Part shown: positions 12,501 to 24,500 of the stretch, one piece after another
How positions within the stretch are numbered: the first letter of the stretch is position 1
Layout: every line of letters begins with the position of its first letter
Made by a program: the position numbers and the translations under genes
The notes under the pieces: generated by a model
What the model saw: only the letters and a program-made list of their open reading frames with translations
Told to the model about the DNA's origin: nothing
Databases searched by the model: none
From: Streptomyces capillispiralis
GTDB taxonomy: Bacteria > Actinomycetota > Actinomycetes > Streptomycetales > Streptomycetaceae
Length of the DNA: 64,000 bases
Assembly: GCF_007829875.1 (NCBI RefSeq)
Contig: NZ_VIWV01000002.1
Span: forward strand, 62,001 to 126,000
Direction: 5' to 3'

Positions 12501-15500
12501 ACGGCCACTCCAGCGGGTCCCGGAGCGGTGGGCCGGTCAGGTCGGCCGCGAGGAACAGCGCGACGGTCTCGGGCGGGAGGGCGTTCAGGAGGGGGTCGAC
12601 GGCGAAGAGGAAGTCGATGACCCGCTCGTGGTCGAGGAACACGCCGGTGCCGTCGGACAGGGCGAGCGCGGCACCGGTGCCGTCGCCGCGCAGCCCGACG
12701 AGGTGGGCCGCCCGGAAGGGAAGCGGCTGCGGGGCGCTCTCCTCAGGGGCGGCATGGCGGCGTACGAGGGTGAAGTCCCGTGTCACGGGGAGCAGCCCGT
12801 ACTGGTGCCGGTGGGGAGCGCTCCAGTCGGCGGCCTGGCGCGAGGAGACACCGACGGGCATGCCCTGCGGATCCCGGTGCCTGACCAGCGACACCTGCTC
12901 GATGAGCACCCGGGTGCCGTCCACGGCCACGACCTCCTGGGCCCACGGCAGGACGGGGGGTGTGTGCGCCGGGTCGGCGAGCGTCGCGAGGGATCCGCGC
13001 GCGGCCTCGACCAGGTCCGCGATCCTGTCGCGTTCCGAGGGCGAGATCTCCGGCAGCAGCGCGGCCGCCGCCTCGACGGCCGTGCGCAGCAGCTGCTGCT
13101 CGGGGGCGTCGGCGGGCAGCGGTGTCCCGAGGGCCCGCCGGCCGAGGGCGAACGCCACCCCCTGGGCTTCCCAGTTGGACATCAGTATCCGGCGCGTGCC
13201 GTCGGCCAGCGACAGACCGAAGGTCACGGTCGCCAGGAAACCGCCCAGGCCGCGGACGACCGGGTCGTCGAGGACGCGGGTCAGGGAGGCGGTGAGGACG
13301 TCGTCGGGCAGGGGGGCCGCGAACGCGCGCGCGTAGGCGTAGGCCGTGCGGCTCAGTTCGGCGAAATCGGTGACCACCCGCCGGACTTCCGGGGCCGTCA
13401 TGAACTGGCCGGTGAATCCGAGGTGGCGCAGTTCGGTCAGGACCAGCCCCATGGCGAGTTGGCCGTGGCCGGTGTCCAGCGCGGGGTAGTCGTCCATGCC
13501 GACCGCATGGCGCTGCGTGATCACCTCGCCCCGGGTGGTACGCCCCGTCAGCACCGCCGTCAGGTGTTCACGCGGCGCGGGCATGTCGTCGCCGCCGGCG
13601 TCGAAGAAGGCGGGGTCGAGACGTCGGGACGGCGCAAGCCGCTCCTGGTAGGCCTCGAGCGTGTTCTTGGCCCGCTCCTCGAACACCTTGCTGACGCGGT
13701 CGTGCTCGGTGCTCAGGAACCGGCGGGTGCGGGGCCGCAGGGCCCTCAGGATCCGGTCGAGGGGATGCCGGGACGCGGCCAGCAGGAAGTTCTTGACGAT
13801 CGGGGGGTCGTTGCCGGCGCCGCCGGGCGTGGCGTTGGCGAAGACCTGGGCGGCGGGCCAGGCGGCGACGTTCTGGTAGGCGAGCCAGGCGTACCCCACC
13901 AGCTCGTCGATGTCGGGAATCGCCGTCAGGAAGGGGGCCAGGTACGGCGGCACCTCGTCGCGGCCGAGGTACTGGTGGACGAAGACCGTCGCGGTGTCCA
14001 TCGCCGTGAAGCGCCCGGATGCGACCAGAGGCCGCAACGGCGCCACGACCAGCCGCGAGTCGGCCCCTTCCTGGAGCTCCCGGAGCCCCAGCGCGGGATA
14101 GCCGATGGTGAGCTGCGTGTAGGCGGCACCTCTGTAGTCGTCGGGGGCGGGGAAGACCTGGGCCTTCAGACCCAGCTCGGTGGGGTGCCAGCCGTCACCG
14201 GGCGGCAGCAGCGCGGACAGGGGAAGAGGTGCGCGTTGCCTGTCCGTGGTCTCCATCGCACGCTGCAGCCGTTCGAGCCGGCTCAGCGCCTCCTCCGGGG
14301 TCAGGCCGCGCTCCCCCGGGAGAATCGACATGGGGTCCGTGACGATCTCGCCGATCAGCGCCTTGATCATGCGGGGCGGGGGCTCCCCGGGCGCGGTCTT
14401 CGGTCGCGCGATGGTGAGACGCCCGTTGACCCGGAAGAAGCCCATGACGTCCAGGACGATCTTCAGGCCGTTGCCGTGGGCCAGCACCTTGTCGCCGGCG
14501 TTCTCCTCGTCCCCCAGGTTCATGCCCAGGACGACGAAGATCCGCTGGTTCTCCGACTCGATGCCGATGGCGCCGTAGCGGTCGGTGGTCGCCCTGTCGA
14601 GGAGGGTGTGGGTGAGGGAGGACGAGGCGGCGAAGGCGGGCAGCCCGTCCTCGACGACCTTCCCGGTCGGGTCGATGAGCACCGCGCGGGCGTCGGAGGG
14701 CGCCACCCGCGGGGCGATCGCGGACAGGGCCCGGCCGGTACCGGCCGACACGTCCACCCAGAGCACGCCGCCGGGTTCGCCGAGGTGGACGGCCGCGAAG
14801 GCGTGGCCCAGCAGCGTGCCCCGGCGTTGCGCGAGAACCAGTGCCGTGGCGCCGGGGCCCGCCGCCGCGACGGCCTTCACGACCGTGTCCCAGTCGCGCA
14901 CGCTCCGCCAGCCGGGCCCCTGCGCGAGCGAGGCGCGTGCCGAGGTCCGGGTGCCGACCGAGAGGTCGTCGAGGGCGACGGCGGGGCGCACCCCCCGCGG
15001 GTACAGCTCGTCGCGCAGGGCGCTCAGGAGGTGCAGGCAGCGCTCTGCCGACCGGCCGTGGTCCGGCTCCCGCGCGGCCACTCGGCGGACCGCCCGCAAC
15101 AGGTCCGCACGGCTCGACAGGGCGGTGGGCAGGGCCACCGTCGGGGCCAGGGCCTGGGCCCGGGGTGCGGCTTGCTCCGTCTCCGTCTCCGTCTCCGGGC
15201 GTACGGGCGTGCCGGTGCGGCCGGACGGCGCGGGTTCCCGGGCGGGGGCGGGCCAGCGGGCGGGGGCGGAGGCCAGGGGGCCGAGGAAGGTGCCGGACAC
15301 CCCGGTGCCCTCCACGCGGCGTGTCGTGTCGAGCGCGGAGGCCAGGCCGGGCAGGGCGCGCAGCGCGGCCGTCTGCTGCCCCGTCCGGTTCCGCCGGTCG
15401 TCGCGGACCTGGCGCAGGGCCTGCTCGATCTCGTCGAGGCGGGTCCGGTCGTCGTCGCGGAAGCGGGCTCTGCGGGCGGCGGCACGGGCTGCGCTGTCCT

Positions 15501-18500
15501 CGGCTCGGCGGGCCGCGGACAGCGCGTTCTCGCTGTCGCGCACGAGCGTGGTGCGGTGCTCGCGTGCGGCGTCGACGGCGTCGCGGGCGGCGGTCAGCGC
15601 CGAGTGTGCGGTGCGGAGGGCGGCGTCGCGGCCCTGGTGGCGCGCTTGGGGGTCCTCCCCGTCCCGGCGCGCGGTGGGGGCGGGTCCGGGGCCGGGCTGA
15701 GGCTCGTCGGCGGCGGCCGTCCGTCGCGTCTCCTCCCCCTCGGCCCGCGCCCGCTGCCCCGCCTGCCGTGCGTCGTCCACCTGCCGGGCGGTCGGCAGGG
15801 CCTCCGCGTCGAGGACCGCCCGTTCGGCGCGGGCCAGTGCCGCCTCGGCGTCGCGGACGGACGCGTCGGCGCCCTCGCGCGCGGCGCGGTCCCGCCGGAC
15901 GGCTTCCTCGAGTGCCGCGCGCGCGGCCCGGTGGGAGGCGGTGGCGGCCGTCAGGGTCTCCTGCGAACGGTGCAGCACCGCGGCCGCGCCGGCCAGGTCC
16001 TCGGTCAGTTCCCGTTCCTCGGCGACGGCCCTGCGTTCGGCGTCGGCCGCCTCGGTCCAGGCGTCGATGGTCGCCCACAGCGCGGCCCAGGTCTCGCGGG
16101 TGGCGTCGGTGGTGTCGGCGAGGGTGCCGTCCGCGGTGAAGGGCCAGTACCGGGAACCTTCGGGGGTGCGCAGCACCAGTTCCACCGGCTTGCCGGCCAG
16201 GGCGGCCGTGCGGGAGGCGGTGAGCAGGGCCCGGGCCAGCAGGCGTCCGTCGGGGTCGGCGCCGGGCGCGAGGCACAGGCGGGCGGAGGAGTCCCGCTCG
16301 TCGATGCCGGCCGCCAGCACCGCGGGGAGGTCGGTGAGGGGGTGCCGCGTCCAGTCGCGGAGGTCGTCGGCGTCCTGACCGGCGAGCATGGCGGGGAGGT
16401 CGTAGATGCCCGCGTCGGGGCGTGCGGGAGTCACGCCGAAGCCGAGCAGGTCCTCTTCCGGCATCCGGACGGTCGCGGTTCCGGTGACGTGCCGCACGCC
16501 TTCGGAACCCTCCACGGTCACGACCAGGTCGACGAGGGTCTCGTGGCTGCGGGAGCCGCGCTGCTCGTCGGTGTCCCCGGCCCGGCCGGCCTTGAGGCGG
16601 TTCTGGCCGGCGCCCGTGGCCGTGGCTCCCACGGAGGAGGCGTGCGGTTGCTGGGCCACCACCGGGAGGTCGATGCCCAGCAGATGGCGGCTGCCGGACT
16701 GCAGGGCGTGCAGGCTGCGGTTGGTCAGGGCGAGGGAGCCGGCCGCCGAGGAGCCGGACACGCTGCCGCGGGACTGCTTGCGCCCCCGGTCCACCGCGAT
16801 GTCGTCGGCGCTGGTGACGGGCCTGGGGTCGTGCAGCGTGATCGACAGGGTGGGGGCGTGGCCGGGCGTGGCGAGGGGCCAGGTTCCCGGCATCCGGGGT
16901 GTGAGGCCCGCCGCGGTGCGGGGCGGGTTCAGCGTGATCCGTCCGGCCTGGATGAGCTCGCCCAGGCGGGTGGCGGCCGCTTCCGAGGACGCGTTGGCCG
17001 GCAGCCCCCAGGACGCGGTCAGCGCCGGGGCGACCTGCTCGAGCGCCTGTGTCAGCTCGGGGAAGGCGTTGAAGTCCAGGACCGGCGTGTTCCCGGACGG
17101 CACCAGCGCGGGGCCGAAGGCGGACGGCCGCGTCTGCCGGGGGTCACGGTCGAGCAGGGCGGGGCGGCGGGGGCCGCGGTGCTCGACCGGCTGCACCGCT
17201 TCCGAGGCCGCGAACCGCAGGGTGACCGCGACGGGGACGGTGACGGTGCTCTGCGGGCGGCCGGTGAGCAGGCGTCGGACCCATGTGCTCAGCCGGGTCG
17301 CCGCGTCGCCGTCCAGGCTGGTGAAGGACAGGATTCCGGCCTGGAGGAGTCCGCCGGGGAGGTTGGCCGGCCATTGCGTGATCAGCTCGGAGCGGACCGA
17401 CGCGGTGATGGTGTAGTCGATCCCGTCGAAGTCGACGGCGTGGTCCGTCTGGGTTACGGAGCGGTCCTCGCTCGCGGTTTCGGTGCGCCGGCTGCGGCTG
17501 CTGGTGGTGGTCAGTGCGACGGAGGGGCCCACCCGGTCGGTGCGCGGGGGGCCGCCGGGCCGGGGGTAGCGGGACATGGCCATGAGGGCGGTCTGGTGGG
17601 TCCGGCTGACCGTCTTCGTCGAGCCGCTGCCCTCGGGGGTGTGCGCCTGCGTCAGTCCCAGGCCGCCGGCCGCCGGGCGTCCGCGCACGGCGCGCAGGCC
17701 CGGCGTCTGGAGGGCCGGTTCTGCGACGAGGGAGACCTCGACCAGCCGCGCGCCGCCGTAGGCGTGGTGGAGGAACTGGAACCGTGTCGCCCGCCGCCCC
17801 CGCCCGGGCAGGGAGCGCAGGGCGTTGGGCTCGGTGTGACGGGCGATCTCGGTGGCCACTCCGGGCAGGTAGGAGGCGTGTCCGGGCCGGGTGACGCCGG
17901 GTGCCTCGTTCTCCACGAGCGCGGTGAGCTCGCGGCGCAGCCTGTCGCGCCGTTCCACCCCGGTCGTCGCGTCGTCGAGCTGTGTGACGGACACGACGGT
18001 GCCGAACCCGAGTTCCTGGGTGCGGGCGAACCGGTCGGGCAGGGGGACGTCCGGGGCGGGCAGTGCGGGGAGGGTCGGACCGGGGAGCCGGCCGAACCAT
18101 CGCGGGTGGCGGGCGAGCGCCGCCTCGGGGGCGAGGAACGTCACGGCGCGCGGGAGGTCGATCGCCACCGTGACGGGGGCGTGTTCCCCGAAGCCGACGG
18201 CGTTCGCGGCCACGTTGCGGGTGCCTCGTCGCACCGTCACGAGAAGGGTCGCATCGGCGCCGATGAGGTGGTGCGTGCCGGCCGCCGACAGGGAGCGGGA
18301 CACCTTGGTCGCGGAGGTGAGCGTCTGCTCGTCGTCGGCCCGGCGGGCGTAGCTGTGCCGGACGCCGGGGTTGAACCGGTGGCCCGGCCGCGTGAGATCC
18401 CTGGGACCCAGCTGGAGGCTCGACAGCGTGGCGTTCCCCTGGTGGGTGCGACCGGTGGTGCGCTGCCCGCCCGCCGTGTCCGCCACGGTGGTGCCCTGTT

Positions 18501-21500
18501 CGGACGTCAGGGAGTCCGAGCCCAGGTGGCGGGGGTGGTGGAGATAGCCCTCGATTTCCACGACCATGACCTGGTCGGCCGCCATGCCGGGCAGGTTCAG
18601 TCCCTCGACCACGTACCGGCCGCCGAGGATCTGCGCCGCCCTGGCGATGAGCTGGGCGGGCCGGATCCCGGTGTACCGCGCCTGCGCGGCGAGGGTTCCC
18701 GCGTCGTTCCTGGGGGCGCCGACGACGGCGGCCGACACGCGCTTGTACGCGGTGCTGCCCCAGGTGTAGGGCAGTCGGGCCGCCGCGGCGAGCGGCGGTG
18801 GCAGCAGACCGGCGGCGAACGCCGCCGCCCGGTTGGTGTGCCGTGCCCAGGTGCCGGGGACGGCTCCGACGGCCGCGGTCCCGGCCTGCCGCTCCAGCGC
18901 GTCGAGGGATGCGGTGGAGCCGGGCAGTCCGGTGCCGGGGCCCTGGGTGGGGGGCAGGGGTGAGGAAGGGGCCGGGCGGACGGGCTGGGACCCGGCGGCG
19001 ATCTGCTGGAGGGCTTCCATCAGCGCGGCGGTGCCGCGGAAGGTGTCCACGACGGCGCCTTCGGGCAGCCGGACCAGTTCCGGCAGGGGTGTTCCGTCGG
19101 CGTCGGCCAGGGCGAGCCGGTGGAGGTCGTCGTCGGGGCCGCCGTGGCTGATCGGCCGGATGACGTGACCGGGGCGGGGTGCGGGGGTGCCCGGGGCGGT
19201 GCCGCGTGGCCGGGTGCGATAGTGCGGGACGAGCAGGGAGACGGTTCCGGGGACGCCGTGCGAGTGGCCGCCGAACCGGATGAGCGGGGTGTCCCGGTCC
19301 CCCTCGTACAGATCCAGGGCGAACGTCGCGGGGACGGTGAACACGTCGCTGCCGTCGCCGGCCTTGGCGGACTGCTCGAACCCGACGGCGCCGCCGGTCG
19401 TGACGGCGGTGCCCGTCTGCCCGGTACCGGTGTAGTCGGGGCCGATGTCGAGCAGTCCCTCGCCGTCGCCGAGCGGGATGCCGAAGCCACCGCCACCGCC
19501 GGCCACCGCGGCGAGCGTGGTCCCGCGCTGGCGTGCCGATGCCGCCTCGTAGCGGCTGGATCCGCTCTGGTCGATGTCGGGCAGCCGGCGCGTGTGCTCG
19601 GTGTCCCGGGCGGTGTCCCGGGCGGCGGTGAGGCGCAGTTGGACCCGGCGGGTGCCCGCCACGGTCCGGGGCAGTTCGAACCACAGGGGATGTCCGCCGT
19701 CGACGGCTTCACCCAGGGCGGTGGCGAGACCGAGCCGGTTGCGGAGCTGTCCCAGCCTGCGGAGGTTGGTGAGCTGTGCCTGGCGCAGCGGTTCGTCGAA
19801 GCGCATCGGCAGGGCGGGTTCGCGGTGGACCGCGGGCGGCAGGAAGCCTTCCTGGCGCAGCCACCGTTCCGCGCGGTCGAGGAGCACGTCGGCGCCTTCG
19901 GCCTTGAACGCCAGCTCGGAGGGGCCGAGACTGTCCAGGTTCTCCAGGCGCGGGGGCAGCTCGCGGGTCTCCGCGGGGCCGGGCCGCTGTCCTTCGAGGG
20001 TGGTGCGCGCCGGCACCATCAGGCGCAGCCCGTCGTCCCAGGGCCCGAACGTGCCGCGTACCTCGCCCCCGCCGGAGCGGTACAGCGTCAGCTCGTAGGT
20101 GACCGTGGCGGGTGTGCGCAGGTGTTCGCCCTTGTTGGAGACGCTGTTCGTCAGGGTGGCCGAGCCGGCGGAGCTGTGTGCTTCGTCGACCTGCCAGTTG
20201 GTGCCGAGCCTGCCGGTGACCCGGCCGCCGAGCGAGGCCCCGAAGTCGGGGTGGCCCGGCGCGTGGTCGGCGGTGAAGCCCGGTCCGCCCGTCGCCTCGA
20301 CGCCGATCCCGCTGGTGAACTTCGCGGAGTGGTCCAGGGCCGCGCCGCGCGCCAGCTGGGTCTCCAGCGAGAACGTGTCGGCGTGGCTGCTGGCGAACGG
20401 CTGCCCGGGGACGATCCGGGCGGTGAGGCGGAGCATGCCCACGGCGTGGTCGTCGGTGTCGGTCAGGACCGGCGAGAACACCCCGCCCCCGGCCTGGAGC
20501 TGCGGGGTGCCGCGCAGGACCTGTTCGGAGAGGAACTCCTCCAGGGCCTGTCCGGACTCGGCGCTCAGCCCGGTCAGGGGAGCGAACCGGTCGTCGGCGA
20601 GCACCTCGGTGAGCAGGCGGCCCGGTTCGGCGACGCTTTCGACGCCCCACAACGGGATGTCGTCCAGCGCCGCGGGCGGGGGCAGGCCGGCCGAGCCGGT
20701 GCCGTCGTCCAGGACGCGGTGCTCGGGCAGCCAGGCCGTGAGGACGCCGTGGGACCGTCCGGGTGACCAGCCGCCCGAGGCCGCGCGGGGGGTGTCGACG
20801 CGGACCTGCCAGAGGGTGTCCAGGTCCAGGGGCCGGGCCGGATCCTTCGACCCCTGCCTGCTGACGACCTGGAACGTTTCCCTGACCCCGACGCTCTCCG
20901 TGAGCTGGTTGTGAGTAAGGGACATCGTGAGCGACATGTCGCCCCGGTGCAGGGCTCCCCTGCCGTCGGCCAGCCGGGCCAGGGTCCAGGGCAGGACGCC
21001 GGTGCGGAAGGTGCCCGAGTTCTCACCGGCGGAGGACGACTGTGTCCCCTCGGCCGACTTCTCCACCTGCGGTCCGGGTGAGGTGCCGGCGGTTCCCCCG
21101 TGCTTCGCCGAGAACACCGGGTCGCGGTGGGCCAGCCGTACGTCCACGGTGCGTTCGCGGCCGTCGTGGTGGACGGTGACGCGGTGGCCCCGGCTGCTGC
21201 GCAGGGAGGGGCGGTGGAGGTCGATCTCCGCGGCTCCCAGGACCTCCTTGAGGTGGCCGAGGACCGTCCCGGCCTCGGCCGCCGGTATGCCGAGCGCCTC
21301 GATGACCTGGGCGTACAGGCCGTCGAGGACCGGCGCGGGCGTCTCCTCGAACCACGCGAGGTCGACGTGCCCGTCGTGCGCGGTGCCGTAGTTGCGGGCG
21401 TACGCCGACAGTTCACCGTGCGCGGCCGGTGTGGCGGGGGCGTCGCCGGGGGCGGCCGCGGGCGGCGCGGCGGGCGGGGCCGGGTCGATGGTCACGTCCC

Positions 21501-24500
21501 GGTCGGTGAGGCCGCCCGTCTGCGCCTGCTGGAGGAAGTGTTCCAGGGCGTTGGCGGTCAGTGCCCGGTCCCAGCCCTGCCGGGCGGCGTACTCCCCCAC
21601 GAGGTGTTCGAGGGTCCGCCAGGTCAGCGGGCCGGTGTCGGTGTTGCCCGGGGCGTTCACCCGCAGCGTCTCCAGCGCCCTGAAGCCCCGCAGGAGCTGC
21701 TGGAACTCCGCGGCGCGGGACGGGTCGCCGTCGATGTCCACGCCGTGCGTCGTCCGGAGTGCGCGCACCCAGCGCAGCGCCCGCTCGGCCCGCCCGGGCA
21801 TCGAGTCGGGGAGCCCCGAGAGCCCGACGAGCTCCTCGGTCAGGGGTTCGGGGCGCAGTTCCACGATCCGGTAGGCGGGCCGGTCCGGGTCGTCGTTCTT
21901 GACCAGGTGGCCCGCCCGTCGCAGGCCCAGCTCCAGTGCGAGCGACGCGTCGGAGGAGACGACCCTGCGGCGCGTCTCGTTGGCGATCACCTGGGCGGAC
22001 GACGGGTACTCCAGCGTGTCCGTCCGCGTGGCCGGCCGCATGGCCGTCTCGCACCACAGCATCCACACCGGCTGGTCGGCCGGCAGCCGGCCGAGGCTCT
22101 TGCGGCGTGCCAGCATGCGGCCGAGTTCCGCGGGCCCGACCACCTGGTTGGCTCCGGTGCTGCGGCGCGGCAGGACCACACTGCCGCCGTCGCCGTGGCC
22201 TGCGGCGATGTAGGAGTCCTTGAAGGCCCGGGGCAACGGCATCAGGGCGCTTCTGCGGGATACGACGCCGTCGGATCCGATGTGCGCGTCGTAGTAGTGC
22301 TGGACCGCAGACACGGTGCGGAAGGCCCCTTCGGCCTGCGCCATGTCGCGGGGGTCGAGGAAGGCGCGGCCGGTCAGCCGCTGCCCGTCGGCGGTGGTCA
22401 GCGCGAAGGAGTACACGTCGTCCTCGGGGACCCGGGTCCCGTCGGTGGCGATGACCGGTGCCTGCGGGTCGTCCGGCAGGAGCCCCGGGTCACTGGGGAT
22501 CCAGGTGCCCGTGGGCCGGTCGGCCCGGCCGGAGACGAGGGCGGGGAACCGCCGGCCGGGCCGACGGGAGGAGGGACGCAGACGCAGGTGGCCGTCCGTG
22601 GACCACACCCGTCCGCCGACCCGGTCGGCCACCGCTCGCGCCAGCAGCTCGTTCCTCTGCCCCTCGGGGTCCGCCACCAGCAGGACCACCGGCTCGCCCG
22701 GACGCCGGAGGGGGTCGTGGGCGACGATCTCGGCGAACTCCGCGTCGTCGACGAGCCGCTGCTCGCCCTCCGCGTTCTTCAGCAGGAGCAGGCCGGTGTC
22801 CGACCGGACGGCGAACACCACGTGAGCCCGCGGTCCCCACGGCGCCGGCGTTTCGCTGACCTGGCCGCCCTGGTCCAGGCCCACCCGGTCGGCGAGCAGC
22901 TGCGGGTCGGCGATGCCCGTCCAGTTGCGCCCGACGGGCCGCCCGTCGGGCCCGGCCATGACGGTGGAGGGCCGCGGGTGCCCGGACTGCTGGAAGGCGT
23001 GGGCGGCGATCGCCGCCAGGCTGGCCGCCCTCCCCTGCTGTGCGGCACCGGCCGCCGCCACCAGGGCGTTGAGGTAGGTCGCGTGGTCCGGCGTCTGTCC
23101 GTCCGGCAGGTGGAACAGTCGCCGGACGATGCCGTCCAGGTCCATCGCCCCGCCTCCGAAACGCCGGTCCCCCGCGCGGGCGTCGTCCAGCACCCGGAGG
23201 GCGACCACCAGTTGCGGCAGCCGGGGGTCGGCGGTGACGCCGGTGCCGAACGCCCGGGTCAGGACGTCCGTCAGTGCCTGGTAGCGCTCTCGGGTCAGGC
23301 CTGCGGCGGGTGGTGCCGCGGGCGTACCCGCCGGGGTGCCGGTGACGGTCCGCATCCGGGGCGCCGGAACCGGCACCGGTACGTGCGCCTGGACCTGGTG
23401 CGTTCCCTCCGCCTGGTCCCACAACGCACGGAACCCCTCGAACGCCTCCTCCTCCGCCCGCACCGCCTCCACCGGATTGACCGCACCCGAGAACACCGCA
23501 CCCGGATCAACCCCGTACAACCGCTGCAACAACGGCAACAACCGCGGCTGGAAACGCGCCACCCACTCCGGCCCACCATTGTTCCGCCGCTCACCCGTGA
23601 ACGGATCAACCCCCGCATTCGCCCCCAAATACACATTCGTCAACTGAGCGAAGAACTCGAACTCGTCCCGCGACGAATAATTCGGCCCCCGACGCCGCCC
23701 GTCCACACCCACCGAGAACAACGGCCCGTCCGGCCACGCACCCTCCCCCGTCGCCCCGAACACCTCACCAATCAACCGCCTGTCCGACTCATCAAGCCCG
23801 AACTGATGAACCGTGTGCGCCACCTCATGCAACGTCGACGAATAACCGTCCGGCTGGAACGGATGATCCGTCACCACCGACGTCACCCCACCCAGCAGGT
23901 TCTCCTCCGCCACACCCGCCGTCCGACCCCCAACCCCCCGCACCCCCTCCCACGACCGACCATCAGCCGTCCGACCCCCCGCCAGACCACGGAACGCACC
24001 CAGCGACGTCACCGCCTCACCCCGAGGCACCACCACCACACGCGACCCACCCCTCAACAGCCGCGCCGCCACCCCCGGATCACGCAACACCCGCGCCACC
24101 AACGCCCGCACCACACCCCGCGCGGAAACCGGCCGCTCCACACCCACCGGAACCTGCACCATCAACCACGCCGCGACCTCAGCGAACTCCCCCGCCGACA
24201 ACCCCCCACGCAACGCATCCACCACCACCGGATCCGCCGCCAACCCCTCAAGCTGAACCGACGACAAACCCCCCAACACCACCCCCCGCTCACCAGCCGA
24301 CAAACCGGCCAGCCACTCACCGAACCCGGGGGCCGCGAGGTCGGTGGCCTCCCGCAGCGGGATGCGCAGGGCCGTGTCGCCGCCGTCCGCCGGCACGACG
24401 TACAGGGCCGAGGGGTCCGCCACGATCCGGTGCGGCGTCACGTCGTGGTCGAGGTCGGCCATGACGAGGGCGAGGGTGTCCATGTTGGCGACGCGGCCGA

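Larger units (their letters stand above)
21460..24300 (-). repeat. Segmental duplication inside the giant gene, copy B (partner 29,740-32,600)
   Basis: The block linker + His-Gly...Cys module 3 + zincin B parallels linker + module 1 + zincin A at an offset of 8,280-8,295 bp. The linker parts (21,478-21,825 and 29,758-30,105) are almost identical in DNA, the module parts clearly more diverged, and the zincins about 99 percent identical. The changing identity along the block indicates patchwork conversion. Confidence 0.7.

Noticed and set aside
7198..18963. A 3,921-codon open frame on the plus strand, and other very long plus-strand frames across 1-36,000
   Set aside because: They are antisense shadows of the giant minus-strand gene. 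High third-position GC keeps the antisense frame open; the translations are Arg/Gly/Val-rich without recognisable motifs.
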